Positions 43,567 through 52,574 of a DNA stretch of 64,000 nucleotides are shown here, piece after piece. The notes under the pieces are model-generated. The model was not told the origin of the DNA. It was given only the letters and a program-made list of their open reading frames with translations, and did no database searches. The translations under genes were made by a program, and so were the position numbers. The DNA comes from Flemingiibacterium sp045636265 (GTDB lineage: Bacteria > Bacillota > Clostridia > Oscillospirales > CAG-272), in the NCBI GenBank assembly GCA_045636265.1, contig JAZTXD010000074.1, forward strand, positions 42,014-106,013. Reading direction: 5' to 3'. Positions within the stretch are counted from its first letter, which is position 1; every line of letters starts with the position of its first letter.

Positions 43567-43569
43567 TAG

Positions 43570-43962
43570 CTACCTCAAAAAATTTATTCCTGCCCATAAT
43601 ATCATAACGGCAAAAAGCTTTTTTATAAGATTTACGCTGAGTTTATCAAGGAGAACCGCTCCGCATACTCCGCCGATTATCCCGGGAAGAATATAGGGGG
43701 CGGCAGACTCTAAATTTACAGATTTGCCGTATGTGATAACAGAGATGAGCGATAAGGGCAGTACAATGGCAATTACCTGTGCAAATTTATCGCGTACCGA
43801 GTTGTCAGAATTTTCCGGGACCAAGGAAAGTGCGTACATAAGAAGTATTCCCCCACCGGTTCCGAGAAATCCGTTTACTATTCCTGCCATAAATGAAAGA
43901 AGCCCTATTATGGACACCTTCCAATGTCCCTTCAAAAGTGTTGAAATTTTCATATTTATCAT
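43570..43962 (-). CDS. TSUP-family transporter, first half
   Basis: A 130-residue membrane protein with four helices and the motif GIVNGFLGTGGGILLMYALS near the N-terminus. It is the upstream gene of a two-gene unit with the other half. A frameshift of one ancestral gene is unlikely because each part has its own start and the second has a proper ribosome site. The ribosome site for this gene itself is weak. Confidence 0.85.
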   Translation of the reverse strand: MINMKISTLLKGHWKVSIIGLLSFMAGIVNGFLGTGGGILLMYALSLVPENSDNSVRDKFAQVIAIVLPLSLISVITYGKSVNLESAAPYILPGIIGGVCGAVLLDKLSVNLIKKLFAVMILWAGINFLR

Positions 43963-43972
43963 AAATTTTGGG

Positions 43973-44001
43973 TTGTAATTTCGTAAAATATATGGTATAA
44001 T
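43973..44001 (+). promoter_or_regulatory. Promoter for ftsK
   Basis: TTGTAA (43973-43978), 17-base spacer, TATAAT (43996-44001); AAAGAAAGGAC lies before the start at 44076. Confidence 0.7.
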
Positions 44002-44075
44002 AATATAGTATAAGTGTTTGTAATAAAAGTATTGCCGAGAATGGCGTTAAGATACATTAAAAGAAAGGACAAAAA

Positions 44076-46781
44076 ATGCCTGCTAAAAATACACCTGTAA
44101 AGAAAGCACCTCCTAAAAAAACAAGTGGCAAAAATAATTCGGGCAACCGACAAGTAAAAAATAATAAAGTTACAGAAAAGAAAACACGCGTCGGTGACTC
44201 ATCGCGGCTTTTGCATCAGTTGATGCCGTATATTTTGGGGCTTTTTGCGCTGTTTATAATTATAAGTTATTTCATAGCCGACTCCACCGGATTTCTTGGC
44301 GGATTTTTTAGAGATCTGTTTTTTGGCTTATTTTCCGGTGCCGCTTGGTGCGTGCCGTTTTTGATTCTTAATCTGGCGTGGTTTTGGAAGCGTGATGTTG
44401 ACAGCGGTTCAGTGAAATACAAAATTGTTTTTTCCTTTATCTGCTGCTCGTTTTTGTCTGTGCTTATACACGCGTTCGCGCGTCGCGCTGCACTTGAAGG
44501 TTCCGATACATTTAACCCCGTGGCTTTGTTCAAACTCGGACTCGATGCCAAAGGTGGCGGAGCAATCGGCGGCTTCTTTGGTAATGCACTGTGGTATGCC
44601 CTTGGATTTGCAGGTGTTCTCATATTTTCAATAGCGCTGATGTTGCTTTTTGGCATGTTTTTATTTGGCATGACTCCTCGCATGTTTGTCATCTATATTG
44701 TTACCGGATTTCGCGAATGGCGTTCAGGGCTGTCTGAAAGAATGTCAAATGTACAAGCTGAACGAGAGCAGATGGTCGCCGATTATGAAGCTCAAAGACA
44801 GCAAAGAATCGCCCAGCGTGACGCACAGCGCTTAGCGGCAAACGAGAGAAAGCTTGCTAAAAATCGCAGATCTGTTGAAGAATATATTGGCTCTGAAGAA
44901 GAGTCGGAGAATTTCTATGATGCCGAAAACGAGGTTGAGCAGGATTGTTCCGAAGATGGGGCAAACGATACCCCGTATACTGTCGGCACATCAACCCGCA
45001 CTCCTATAGCACCGATGCCGCTCACAGGCGCGCAGGAGCTTTCCGAAATGGATAACGGGGAAATAGACCTCTCAAAAATATTCGTTGATCCGTCTGATTC
45101 AAACGAAAACAACGAAAACTTTATGGACAACAGCGGCGCGGATATAGTTACATCCGCGGAAATCGACCTCATGGTTGAAAAGAGCAAGCTCACTCAAGAT
45201 GAGATCTCAGCCGATAATTTCGGCGAAGACGATCCGTCGGACGAGGGAGATGTTTACGCCGAGATTACAAACGGCACCGTTAAAATGGAGCCGATGCAGA
45301 TTCCCGATTACATCTTCCCGCCGCTCTCGCTCTTAAGATTTGACACATCCGGCACAAATGTTGATATGTCGGGAGAGATACAGCAGACTGCGACAAAGCT
45401 CGTTGAAACACTGCGCTCGTTCAATGTTAAGACCAAGATAATCAACGTATCCCGCGGCCCCACAATTACGCGCTACGAGCTTCAGCCGGAGGTCGGCACC
45501 AAGGTTCGCTCAATTCTTAATCTTGTTGACGATATCGCGCTTCACCTTGCAACAAGCGGCGTGCGTATCGAAGCGCCTATCCCCGGAAAAGAGGCTGTGG
45601 GTATCGAGGTGCCGAACCGTTCAACGTCTACGGTATATATCCGCGAGCTTCTCGAAAACGATGCCTTTGACGGATCGAAGAGCCGCGTTACCACCGGTCT
45701 TGGCGTTGACGTAGCCGGCAATCCGATTTATCTTGATATCGCAAAGATGCCGCACCTACTTATCGCAGGTACAACCGGTTCCGGTAAGTCTGTGTGCATC
45801 AACTCGCTTATTATCTCCATGCTCTACAAAGCACGTCCGGACGAGGTTAAATTTATACTTATCGACCCCAAAAAGGTTGAGCTTAATGTTTACAACGGCA
45901 TACCGCATCTGCTTGTTCCCGTTGTGTCCGACCCCAAGAAAGCTGCCGGCTCGCTTCACTGGGCGGTTACCGAAATGGAACGCCGCTACGAGCTTATTGA
46001 GGGCGCGGGCGTACGTAATATCAAGGGCTACAACGATTCTATCGCAAACGATCCCGATGCGGAAAAGCTCCCGCAGATCGTTATAATCATAGACGAGCTT
46101 GCTGACCTTATGATGACCGCAAAGGATGACGTTGAGGAAGCAATATGCCGCATTGCACAGAAGGCGCGTGCCGCAGGTATGCACCTTATAATCGGTACAC
46201 AGCGTCCGTCTGTTGACGTTATCACCGGTCTTATCAAGGCAAATGTCCCCTCGCGAATTGCGTTTACCACCGTTTCGCAGATCGACTCGAGAACTATTAT
46301 CGACGTTGCCGGAGCAGAGAAGCTTATCGGTCGCGGTGATATGCTGTTCTCGCCTGTCGGATGCATAAAGCCGATGCGTGTTCAAGGCTCGTTTGTGTCG
46401 GACGATGAGGTTGAAGCCGTAACGTCGTTCATCAAGAATAACTACGGCACTCGCGAATATGACCAGAGTGTTATCGATAGCATCGAGCGCGAAGCACAGC
46501 TTTGCGGAAACAAGAAGGCGACTGTACTTGGTGACGGTGACGAGGAGGCTAACGACGGCGATCCTATGCTCCGTCCTGCGATACAGCTTGCTGTTGAGGC
46601 AGGAAAGATATCGACCTCGCTGATACAGCGCCGTTTGCAGCTTGGTTACGGACGTGCTGCGAAGCTTATCGACACAATGGAGCAAATGGGTATTGTAAGC
46701 GCTCCGCAGGGACAAAAGCCGCGTGATGTCCTCATTTCCAAGGAAGAGTATATGGAAATGGAACTTCGTCGCGGAGAATAA
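44076..46781 (+). CDS. ftsK: DNA translocase FtsK/SpoIIIE
   Basis: A 901-residue DNA pump used in chromosome segregation at the division or sporulation septum. A Lys-rich lead (residues 1-40) is followed by four membrane helices (about 48-215), a charged linker (about 216-400), then the motor. Walker A is AGTTGSGKSV (about 563-572) and Walker B IVIIIDELADLM. The ending winged-helix gamma domain (ISTSLIQRRLQLGYGRAAKL) reads DNA orientation signals. Which of the FtsK or SpoIIIE roles dominates cannot be told. GAAAGGAC precedes the ATG. Confidence 0.95.
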   Translation: MPAKNTPVKKAPPKKTSGKNNSGNRQVKNNKVTEKKTRVGDSSRLLHQLMPYILGLFALFIIISYFIADSTGFLGGFFRDLFFGLFSGAAWCVPFLILNLAWFWKRDVDSGSVKYKIVFSFICCSFLSVLIHAFARRAALEGSDTFNPVALFKLGLDAKGGGAIGGFFGNALWYALGFAGVLIFSIALMLLFGMFLFGMTPRMFVIYIVTGFREWRSGLSERMSNVQAEREQMVADYEAQRQQRIAQRDAQRLAANERKLAKNRRSVEEYIGSEEESENFYDAENEVEQDCSEDGANDTPYTVGTSTRTPIAPMPLTGAQELSEMDNGEIDLSKIFVDPSDSNENNENFMDNSGADIVTSAEIDLMVEKSKLTQDEISADNFGEDDPSDEGDVYAEITNGTVKMEPMQIPDYIFPPLSLLRFDTSGTNVDMSGEIQQTATKLVETLRSFNVKTKIINVSRGPTITRYELQPEVGTKVRSILNLVDDIALHLATSGVRIEAPIPGKEAVGIEVPNRSTSTVYIRELLENDAFDGSKSRVTTGLGVDVAGNPIYLDIAKMPHLLIAGTTGSGKSVCINSLIISMLYKARPDEVKFILIDPKKVELNVYNGIPHLLVPVVSDPKKAAGSLHWAVTEMERRYELIEGAGVRNIKGYNDSIANDPDAEKLPQIVIIIDELADLMMTAKDDVEEAICRIAQKARAAGMHLIIGTQRPSVDVITGLIKANVPSRIAFTTVSQIDSRTIIDVAGAEKLIGRGDMLFSPVGCIKPMRVQGSFVSDDEVEAVTSFIKNNYGTREYDQSVIDSIEREAQLCGNKKATVLGDGDEEANDGDPMLRPAIQLAVEAGKISTSLIQRRLQLGYGRAAKLIDTMEQMGIVSAPQGQKPRDVLISKEEYMEMELRRGE

Positions 46782-46799
46782 TTTCTATGGAACAAAACG

Positions 46800-46960
46800 A
46801 CGGTTTTATACGTCAAAAGAAAGGATTTAATTTTGAAAATAAATTTTCAAACTCCCTTTTGTGGCTCTACTTTAGTCTTCGACTAAAGTTTTGCTACGCA
46901 AACTGTGCCCCAAGAAGGGGAGAAAGGAAGCTTTCGCAAAGCGAAAGCTATGGTCATAAA
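46800..46960. repeat. Palindrome-rich spacer ahead of the thymidylate kinase gene
   Basis: It contains ACTTTAGTC-TTC-GACTAAAGT, TTTTGC-TAC-GCAAA, CCCC-AAGAA-GGGG and AGCTTTCGC-AAA-GCGAAAGCT. These are the same style of short perfect hairpins as at 22401. The last one ends 16 bases before the next start codon. No gene seen. Confidence 0.6.
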
Positions 46961-46962
46961 AA

Positions 46963-47640
46963 ATGTCCACGTTTATCGCAATAGACGGTCTTGACGGTTC
47001 CGGCAAGGAAACGCAGTCAAACCGACTTGTCAATCACCTCAAAATTGAGGGATATCAGGTTCGCTCGCTGAGCTTTCCTATGTATTCAAACGAATCTTCT
47101 GCACTTGTAAGAATGTATCTTGACGGAAAGCTCGGAAACCGCCCGTCGGATACAAATGCCTATGCGGCGTCCACGTTCTTCGCGTGTGACAGATATGCAT
47201 CGTATAAGAGCGATTGGAAAGCGGATTACGACTCGCTGGACAAGGTTATTGTGGCTAACCGCTACACATCAGCTAACGCTGTTCACCAGCTCTCAAAGCT
47301 CCCTCGCGATATGTGGGACTCCTTCCTTGATTGGCTTTGGGATTTTGAGTTTATAAAACTCGGTCTTCCGTCCCCTGATCTTGTGATGTATCTTGAACTT
47401 CTCCCCGAGCACTCGGCTGCGCTCGTTGCAAGCCGTTCCGACCAGACTGGACGTAAGATGGATATACACGAAAAGGATGCGGATTTCATGCGACGCAGTT
47501 ATGATGCTGCGCAGTTCGCATGCGAAAAGCTTGGCTGGACGAAGATAAAGTGCTACAACGAGAACGGAATACGCACAAGAGAAGAAATTTTCGCACAGAT
47601 CGTTGACGTTGTAGCATCGAAAACCGGACTGGTTCTGTAA
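46963..47640 (+). CDS. tmk: Thymidylate kinase-like dNMP kinase
   Basis: A 225-residue P-loop kinase. Walker A is AIDGLDGSGKETQS (residues 5-18). The NRYTSANAVHQ stretch matches the DR(Y/H)-type motif of thymidylate kinases, and PDLVMYLEL and RSDQTGRKMDIHE (lid) follow. It phosphorylates dTMP to dTDP for DNA synthesis. No ribosome site lies in the 15 bases before the ATG; a palindrome occupies that place. Longer than the usual 205-210 residues, with an expanded lid region. A general deoxynucleoside kinase role cannot be excluded. Confidence 0.85.
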   Translation: MSTFIAIDGLDGSGKETQSNRLVNHLKIEGYQVRSLSFPMYSNESSALVRMYLDGKLGNRPSDTNAYAASTFFACDRYASYKSDWKADYDSLDKVIVANRYTSANAVHQLSKLPRDMWDSFLDWLWDFEFIKLGLPSPDLVMYLELLPEHSAALVASRSDQTGRKMDIHEKDADFMRRSYDAAQFACEKLGWTKIKCYNENGIRTREEIFAQIVDVVASKTGLVL

Positions 47641-47713
47641 GATTTAGCTCCGGTATACAATATTTTTCTAAAAGGTTGATATAATACTTAATATACATTT
47701 TCGGAGGTGCAGT

Positions 47714-48262
47714 ATGGTTTATATGTTTCTTGCCGAGGGATTTGAAGAGGTGGAAGCGCTTTGTCCGCTCGACCTTTTAAGACGCGCCGGCGTTAAGATA
47801 ATGACTGTGGGCGTTGGCGGAAAGGTTATCCGTGGTTCTCACGGTATTGATGTGATTGCCGATGTTACGACCTATGAGGCGGCAGAATTACTTAAAAAGA
47901 ATCCTGCGGATATGGTCATCCTCCCGGGCGGCATGCCGGGAACACTTAATTTGCAGGCTGATGAAACAGTAAACAGTTTTATCGACTATGCACTTGAAAA
48001 TAAGAAATACCTCGCGGCTATATGTGCGGCACCTCTTATACTTGGCGAACGCGGTGTGCTAAACGGACATGAGGCTATCTGTTACCCCGGATTTGAGGAC
48101 AAACTTCACGGTGCAAAGATCTCCGATAAAAAGGTGGCTCGTGACGGGCTTTATATCACCGGCAAGGGAATGGGCGTTGCACTTGAGTTCGGTCTTGAGC
48201 TTGTCAAAGTGCTTGTGTCAGACGAAAAAGCAGATGAACTGTATAAAGCTGTTCAGGCTTAA
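47714..48262 (+). CDS. DJ-1/PfpI-family protein
   Basis: A 182-residue protein of the DJ-1/YajL group. The conserved Glu is in FEEVEALCPLDLLRRAG, and the nucleophile Cys104 is in LAAICAAPLIL. Members act as glyoxalases, deglycase-like or chaperone-like enzymes; the true activity is debated. TTTTCGGAGGTGCAGT precedes the ATG. The next gene (5-formyl-THF cyclo-ligase) starts 30 bases after its stop. Confidence 0.9.
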   Translation: MVYMFLAEGFEEVEALCPLDLLRRAGVKIMTVGVGGKVIRGSHGIDVIADVTTYEAAELLKKNPADMVILPGGMPGTLNLQADETVNSFIDYALENKKYLAAICAAPLILGERGVLNGHEAICYPGFEDKLHGAKISDKKVARDGLYITGKGMGVALEFGLELVKVLVSDEKADELYKAVQA

Positions 48263-48292
48263 CGATTGCAGATAAAAAGAGCGAGGAAGTAA

Positions 48293-48880
48293 ATGTACGA
48301 GATAAGAAAAAGGAAAAACGATATACGCGAAAAATATAAAGCGCTTCGCATGGCTCTGCCGGCCGATGTGAAGAAGGCGATGGATAATAAAATATGCAGT
48401 GCGTTCTGTAATCTTGCCACATATCGCTATTCGTCTGTACTGCTCATGTATTCGCCCAAGGCGGATGAGGTGAATGTTATTCCGATAGCCGAGCGTGCGC
48501 TTGCAGACGGAAAGATGGTTGCGTTTCCTCGCTGTATACCTGAAACGCATGACATGGAATATCACTTTGTCACATCTCTTGATCAGCTGAAGCCCGGTGC
48601 ATACGGTCTTCTTGAGCCGACTGTGGATCTTCCGATCTATGAGCGTGATTCCACGGTGCCCACCGCCTGCATCATCCCGGCACTCGTTTACGATAAGGCC
48701 GGATACAGACTTGGATACGGAAAGGGATATTACGACAGATATCTCGGCTCGTATATGGGTTCCAAGGTGGGAATGATCTACAGCGACTATATAATCGATA
48801 TGCTCCCCAGAGGACGCTTCGATTTGTCTGTAGACTTCATTGTAACCGAAAAGGGACTTCGCGTTATTGATAAAAAATAA
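48293..48880 (+). CDS. 5-formyltetrahydrofolate cyclo-ligase
   Basis: A 195-residue enzyme that converts 5-formyl-THF to 5,10-methenyl-THF with ATP. It has an N-terminal KNDIREKYKALR helix, the middle FPRCIPETHDMEYH, and the signature YRLGYGKGYYDRYL (about residues 138-151) that holds the phosphate loop. GAGCGAGGAAGTAA precedes the ATG. Co-directional with DJ-1 before it and the CPBP protease gene 15 bases after it. Confidence 0.92.
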   Translation: MYEIRKRKNDIREKYKALRMALPADVKKAMDNKICSAFCNLATYRYSSVLLMYSPKADEVNVIPIAERALADGKMVAFPRCIPETHDMEYHFVTSLDQLKPGAYGLLEPTVDLPIYERDSTVPTACIIPALVYDKAGYRLGYGKGYYDRYLGSYMGSKVGMIYSDYIIDMLPRGRFDLSVDFIVTEKGLRVIDKK

Positions 48881-48895
48881 CTTTTGGAGCATATA

Positions 48896-49801
48896 ATGAA
48901 AGTAAAATCAACTTTTATGGCGCCGATTTTATTTATTGTGGTATTTGTGCTTTTGGCGCTGTCCAGATATATTGATCTTGATGCCCTGGGATACAAAGAG
49001 AATATTTGTCTTGCGATAATTGTTCTTCAATTGGCTATACTTATAGTTCCGGGGGCCTTTTATTCAAAAATAAAAGGCGAGGGATATGTAAAGCGACTTC
49101 GTATAGCTCCGTTTGGCATTGAGAAATTGCTTGTCACATTCCTGGCCACTGTAACATTAATACTCGGCGACACGGTAATCAAGCTTTTTCTTTACAAGGT
49201 AGGGGCAATCGCAGGCGAGTATTCGGTGTATTACTACTATCTGGGTGGATATACTCCGGGAGTTCTTTATTCGCTTGTTACACTTGCGTTGGTGCCTGCC
49301 GTTTGCGAGGAGTTCTTGTTCCGTTCAGTTTTATGTGCGGAATATGAAGCGAACGGTGCGCTCACAGCGGTTGTTGCGTCATCGCTTTTCTATGCGATGT
49401 TTGGAATGAATTTCGGATATTTTCCGGTATATTTCTTTGCAGGACTCATTTTCGCACTTGTAATGTACTTAACGCGCTCGGTGTTTGCATCCATGCTGTG
49501 CCACCTTATATATAATATTTTTGAGCTGGCAGCAGGAGAAACCGTCAGGACCATTATAACAAAACCGCAGAGCATAAACTTTTTGATATTTGCTTTGATC
49601 GGACTGTTCTTACTGTGCCTTACAGCACTTTTTGGTGAGTGCGAGCGTTTATATCATAACTACTCGATTTCGGGAAGCAGTGCTGAATATGTCAGTGTCA
49701 ATACCAAATCCGGAATCAAAAAGTATACAGATGTACTTTTAGCTCCGCCTTTCCTATTTGCGTTTCTTATATTTATCGTGGCGGCATTTACATTCTCCTA
49801 A
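48896..49801 (+). CDS. CPBP-family intramembrane glutamic protease
   Basis: A 301-residue membrane protein with eight or so helices. The catalytic EE pair is in VCEEFLFRSVL (about residues 138-148). FGYFPVYFFAGLIFALV and MLCHLIYNIFE hold the other conserved motifs, including the His. CPBP (Abi) proteases cut membrane or prenylated substrates, and some act in bacteriocin immunity. The start at 48896 has TTTTGGAG upstream; a TTG 12 bases earlier overlaps that site. Confidence 0.87.
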   Translation: MKVKSTFMAPILFIVVFVLLALSRYIDLDALGYKENICLAIIVLQLAILIVPGAFYSKIKGEGYVKRLRIAPFGIEKLLVTFLATVTLILGDTVIKLFLYKVGAIAGEYSVYYYYLGGYTPGVLYSLVTLALVPAVCEEFLFRSVLCAEYEANGALTAVVASSLFYAMFGMNFGYFPVYFFAGLIFALVMYLTRSVFASMLCHLIYNIFELAAGETVRTIITKPQSINFLIFALIGLFLLCLTALFGECERLYHNYSISGSSAEYVSVNTKSGIKKYTDVLLAPPFLFAFLIFIVAAFTFS

Positions 49802-49833
49802 TATAGATCCTTTCGAAAGGAACCGTACAATAT

Positions 49834-51651
49834 ATGGAAGATAACAAAGATAAGCGCTCAGATGTTTCATACGATCAGGATGAAGCGCTGAAGTTTCTTC
49901 GCGAACCTGCAAGACCTTCGCCGGTTATGTCAGCAGGTAAGATGCAGAGCGTTCCAAATGGGCGGAACAATACAAGCGGTAAAGGCAATCCACCCACAAG
50001 GATACCTGTAAATCAAGGGCGTATGCCTTCGCACGTAGACAGTAACAATATTCAAAGCAACACTGCAAAGCCAACACAAGTGCAGCAAGCTTCCGGAAAG
50101 CGGCCTTTGCACAACCTTAGTCAAATTCAAACACCTGCAAAGCCGCAGCGTCCTACCGTACCGTTGGGAGCGATGCAACCGCAAAATTCCAACTTGAACG
50201 GCCAGCGTGTAACTCCGCTGACAAACAGAAAAGGAGCGCCTTCTGCCGCTCCTGAGAGGGGGAAAAACGGTACTCCGGCTTCTGTGCCTGCTTCACCGAA
50301 TCCGCTTCAGAATCACGCCAATGCAGGTGCTTCACGCGGACGGGATGCAATAAGTCCGAAGATAACCTCCATACAAAATTCTGCGAGTTCTTCACGTCCT
50401 GTGCAAAACCGCAGTCAAGTTAAGCCTATTTCTCCACAGAACGGTTTGACGCCTGTGTCTGCCACCGACATTAGGCCGCAGACAGAAAAACGCACAGAAA
50501 ACGATGATTTCGAGATTGATGAGATAACCTATACAAGAAATACAAGGCGGGTGAGACGCGATGAAGGCGTTGCCGATTCCGCTACAAGCGCGGTTATTAG
50601 CCTTGTAAAAGCAGTTGTCTATATAGTTGCAATTATTGCGGTATCAGTTGGACTTGCTGTGTTTATTATCGGTGTGGGAAACGATGTTTTTAAGTTCACA
50701 TCCGATGAAAAGATAGTTACGGTTAATATTCCCGAGTATGCCACTATTGACGATATCACTGATGCACTTTACGATGCCGGTGCTATTAAGTACAAGTGGG
50801 CTTTTAAAATGTGGAGTAATCTCAAAACAAAAGGAAAAACTCTGGAATTTGCTGCAGGAACATACGAACTTTCCACATCGCTTAACTACGACTATCTGCG
50901 TATGGCTTTCCGTAAGAATACCGGTGCGCATGTAGAAGTGCGTATTACTATTCCCGAGGGATATACTGTTGACGAGATTATAGATTTGTTTGTATCAAAG
51001 GGAATCGGAACCAGAGAGGGATTTGTGGACGCTATACAAAACTATGCGTTTGACTATCCTTTCCTTAAGGGGCTTGCTGTGAGCCCTGACCGTATTTACC
51101 GACTTGAGGGATACCTATTCCCGGATACGTACAACTTCTATCAGGATTCGAGTGAGGTTACTGTTCTCAAAAAATTGCTTGACAACTTTAACAACAAGTT
51201 TGTTGAGGCTTATTATGCAAGATGCGATCAGCTTGGCATAACTGTTGACGAAGCGATAATACTTGCGTCTATGGTTGAGAAGGAAACCCGTTATGCGGAT
51301 GAGCTTGGATTTGTTTCCTCCGTATTCCATAACCGACTTAAGTATTCGGCAACGTACCCGTATCTTAACTCGGATGCTACGATAATGTATGCAATGCAGC
51401 ATGATCTTGGCGGAAGACCTGACTCAATGCAGGGCGAGGATACCGATTATGAAACACCGTACAACACATACACCAACAAGGGGCTTCCTCCCGGACCTAT
51501 TGCAAATCCAGGTCTTAACTCTATAAAATATGCGCTTTATCCAAACGAATCGGATTACTTCTATTTTGTTTCCGATTCAAGCGGCCGTATGTTGTTTGCA
51601 AAAACCGATAAGGAGCATCTTGCAAACATCAGTATCGCACGCGGCAATTAA
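49834..51651 (+). CDS. mltG: Endolytic transglycosylase MltG with long cytoplasmic tail
   Basis: A 605-residue protein. Residues 1-245 are low-complexity, rich in Pro, Gln, Asn and Ser (QTPAKPQRPTVPLG), with no cysteine, and probably disordered in the cytoplasm. One membrane helix lies at about 253-278. The outer part is YceG-like: a LysM-like region (VTVNIPEYATIDDITDALYD), then the catalytic Glu in ILASMVEKETRY (about 473-484) and the NTYTNKGLPPGPIANPG signature. It cuts nascent peptidoglycan glycan strands and sets their length. The tail is much longer than in typical MltG (about 350 residues total). Confidence 0.93.
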   Translation: MEDNKDKRSDVSYDQDEALKFLREPARPSPVMSAGKMQSVPNGRNNTSGKGNPPTRIPVNQGRMPSHVDSNNIQSNTAKPTQVQQASGKRPLHNLSQIQTPAKPQRPTVPLGAMQPQNSNLNGQRVTPLTNRKGAPSAAPERGKNGTPASVPASPNPLQNHANAGASRGRDAISPKITSIQNSASSSRPVQNRSQVKPISPQNGLTPVSATDIRPQTEKRTENDDFEIDEITYTRNTRRVRRDEGVADSATSAVISLVKAVVYIVAIIAVSVGLAVFIIGVGNDVFKFTSDEKIVTVNIPEYATIDDITDALYDAGAIKYKWAFKMWSNLKTKGKTLEFAAGTYELSTSLNYDYLRMAFRKNTGAHVEVRITIPEGYTVDEIIDLFVSKGIGTREGFVDAIQNYAFDYPFLKGLAVSPDRIYRLEGYLFPDTYNFYQDSSEVTVLKKLLDNFNNKFVEAYYARCDQLGITVDEAIILASMVEKETRYADELGFVSSVFHNRLKYSATYPYLNSDATIMYAMQHDLGGRPDSMQGEDTDYETPYNTYTNKGLPPGPIANPGLNSIKYALYPNESDYFYFVSDSSGRMLFAKTDKEHLANISIARGN

Positions 51652-51669
51652 TTCGATGGAGATATGACA

Positions 51670-52020
51670 ATGATAGATGTAAAGAATGTGATCAAGGTTG
51701 GAAAAGAACGCATTAAATATAAGAATAAGCAGGGAAATGAGGCATATATCGAGCTTGCGTCCTGCGCTAATACGTGGGCATACCGCCATGCGGATGTAAA
51801 CCTTGAGGACGGCTCACTTCGCTGTGTTGGCGACTGTGTCAATAACGGTAAAGAGGCGTATATTGAGTTTTACAACATCGGTCATGTTAAGCTTGGCGTG
51901 GGGCAAACACTTATTCAGAAAATCTTTTCAAAGCCTCTGACGGATGCGCAGATCGAACGTTTGGAGAGTTTCAAAAAAACGCTTGAATCGAACGGATATA
52001 CGGTGTACAATATTGAATAA
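51670..52020 (+). CDS. Hypothetical protein downstream of mltG
   Basis: A 116-residue soluble protein: NVIKVGKERIKYKNKQGNEA, VNLEDGSLRCVGDCVNNGKE, then a helical end LTDAQIERLESFKKTLESNG. A few regularly placed polar beta strands precede the helix. Not recognised. The start at 51670 has GGAG 8 bases upstream. It follows mltG by 18 bases and closes that operon, ended by the hairpin at 52024. Confidence 0.7.
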   Translation: MIDVKNVIKVGKERIKYKNKQGNEAYIELASCANTWAYRHADVNLEDGSLRCVGDCVNNGKEAYIEFYNIGHVKLGVGQTLIQKIFSKPLTDAQIERLESFKKTLESNGYTVYNIE

Positions 52021-52023
52021 ATA

Positions 52024-52058
52024 GCATCGGCAGTGTTATTACACTGCCGATGTTTATT
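52024..52058 (+). terminator. Terminator of the mltG unit
   Basis: GCATCGGCAGTGT / ACACTGCCGATG stem (12 bp) followed by TTTATTTA. Confidence 0.87.
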
Positions 52059-52128
52059 TAAAAATGTCAGATACAATAAGGACTTTCATGCACTTTGAAA
52101 AATATAAAAATAAATTTTCAAAAAGCTA

Positions 52129-52190
52129 TTGACAAGACCGAACATTTGTGCTATAATGATCTCACAAGGAAAACCGAACAAATATTCGGT
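52129..52190 (+). promoter_or_regulatory. Consensus promoter with two SOS-box-like operators
   Basis: TTGACA (52129-52134), 17-base spacer, TATAAT (52152-52157). ACCGAACA occurs between the two elements (52137-52144) as part of GAACATTTGTGC, and again at 52173-52180 as part of the palindrome ACCGAACAAATATTCGGT. Each is one base off the LexA consensus GAAC-N4-GTTC of Firmicutes. Their positions over the promoter and between promoter and start codon suit a repressor. Confidence 0.6.
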
Positions 52191-52209
52191 GCGTTTTCGG
52201 AGGTCGATT

Positions 52210-52545
52210 ATGACGGCTGCAATGAAGCAAACTGTTAGAGTATATATAGCAAATTTTGAGGGATGCAACACTCGTGCTGGATTTATTTTCAGACTTGCGC
52301 GCGCATTCTCTATAGATATGACACGTGTGCTGAAGGGGGATATCTGGCGCGCACTTTGCGAGCGCGTTGCAGCACTTGCAATGGGTGATTATCCCGTACA
52401 TGTACGTGTTGTCGGACTTGACGACGCTTACGAAAAGCTTTCCGACGAATGTGAATCATTCCTGCGCATTCTTCGTGCGGCGCAGAGCAAGAGCGAAGCG
52501 TTTCGTGCCGATGCTGTAGTTGGCAACATCAAGTGGAAGATATAA
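52210..52545 (+). CDS. Unknown protein under SOS-like control
   Basis: A 111-residue basic protein, KQTVRVYIANFEGCNTRAGF, then FSIDMTRVLKGDIWRALCER, then a helical end VGLDDAYEKLSDECESFLRIL. No membrane segment, no known motif. TTTTCGGAGGTCGATT gives a strong ribosome site for the ATG at 52210. It is monocistronic, between two terminators, behind a perfect promoter overlapped by possible LexA sites. SOS-induced genes in this position elsewhere include division inhibitors and repair factors, but I see no similarity to YneA or SulA. Confidence 0.7.
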   Translation: MTAAMKQTVRVYIANFEGCNTRAGFIFRLARAFSIDMTRVLKGDIWRALCERVAALAMGDYPVHVRVVGLDDAYEKLSDECESFLRILRAAQSKSEAFRADAVVGNIKWKI

Positions 52546-52574
52546 GTTAAAGTGCATCACAACATTATATACAG

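Noticed and set aside
43207..43962. A frameshifted single TSUP gene
   Set aside because: The second part has its own ribosome site and start three bases after the first stop codon, and both halves begin with the family signature as a separate chain would.
45756..46715. A 319-codon minus-strand frame opposite the ftsK motor domain
   Set aside because: Shadow of a highly conserved coding region with GC-rich third positions; no start signals.
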